Notes under the pieces: generated by a model
The model's input: the letters and a program-made list of their open reading frames with translations, nothing else
What the model was told of the DNA's origin: nothing
The model's database searches: none
Part shown: piece by piece, positions 63,997-64,000 of the stretch
Position numbering within the stretch: position 1 is the first letter of the stretch
Layout: the number at the start of each line of letters is the position of its first letter
Position numbers and translations under genes: made by a program
Source of the DNA: Undaria pinnatifida
Lineage: Eukaryota > Sar > Phaeophyceae > Laminariales > Alariaceae
Direction: 5' to 3'
NCBI GenBank assembly: GCA_012845835.1
Contig: JABAKD010000025.1
Span: 8,824,338 to 8,888,337, forward strand
Length of the DNA: 64,000 nucleotides

Positions 63997-64000
63997 CCAA

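Overview
This window is nuclear DNA of a eukaryote. It contains one clearly recognisable gene, on the + strand, broken into at least nine exons spread over about 40 kb (20355-60102). The rest is a dense mosaic of dispersed, tandem and simple repeats. Spliceosomal GT-AG introns, tRNA-derived SINEs, short interstitial TTAGGG-type tracts and a protein padded with Gly/Ala/Gln/Asn/Glu runs all exclude a prokaryote. The protein style would suit a stramenopile alga such as a brown alga, but that is inference. I see no rRNA gene, intact tRNA gene or CRISPR array.

The gene encodes a TRF4/TENT4-type (PAPD5/PAPD7-like) non-canonical poly(A) polymerase. Its conserved blocks occur in the correct family order on separate exons: the helix before the catalytic core (end of 27189-28610), the FGS motif (30203-30332), the SDVD catalytic pair (start of 31570-33549), VPII plus the third catalytic Asp (53266-53418), RGL...GGVGSF (55364-55461), the PAP-associated LGDLLLGF block (57428-57551), the SILGR block (58289-58742) and a basic C-terminal tail (59510-60102). 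Splice phases agree at nearly every junction. The exceptions lie in and after the exon at 31570-33549, where two poly-G runs break the frame and the junction to the next exon is one base out of phase. The first exon (20355-20489) is a plausible but weaker call.

The most unusual observation is that the borders of this gene's exons are repeated in the flanking DNA. The 3' end of an exon together with its 5' splice site recurs about six times after 28610 and about seven times after 53418. It recurs once after 57551, once after 58742, and (as coding end without a donor) many times past the stop codon. The acceptor half of the FGS exon has a copy 234 bp upstream, with its own acceptor and donor but without FGS. 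A second oddity is a roughly 600-residue low-complexity insert inside the nucleotidyltransferase core, between the catalytic Asp pair and the third Asp.

Region by region: 1-20.2 kb is repeats without a supported gene (TTAA-ended MITE-like elements, a 170-bp satellite at 10.3-12.1 kb, A-tailed retroposon-like elements, SINEs, a GGTTT/GGGTT satellite at 17.45-17.87 kb). 20.3-33.6 kb holds the first four exons. 33.6-53.2 kb is a giant repeat-filled intron (GGCCCGGCCCATCA minisatellites, GATC-rich arrays, four SINE copies, a possible LINE fragment, two tandem 0.7-0.8 kb elements). 53.2-60.1 kb holds the last five exons. 60.1-64 kb is an exon-end-derived array followed by diverged repeats and another TTAA element.
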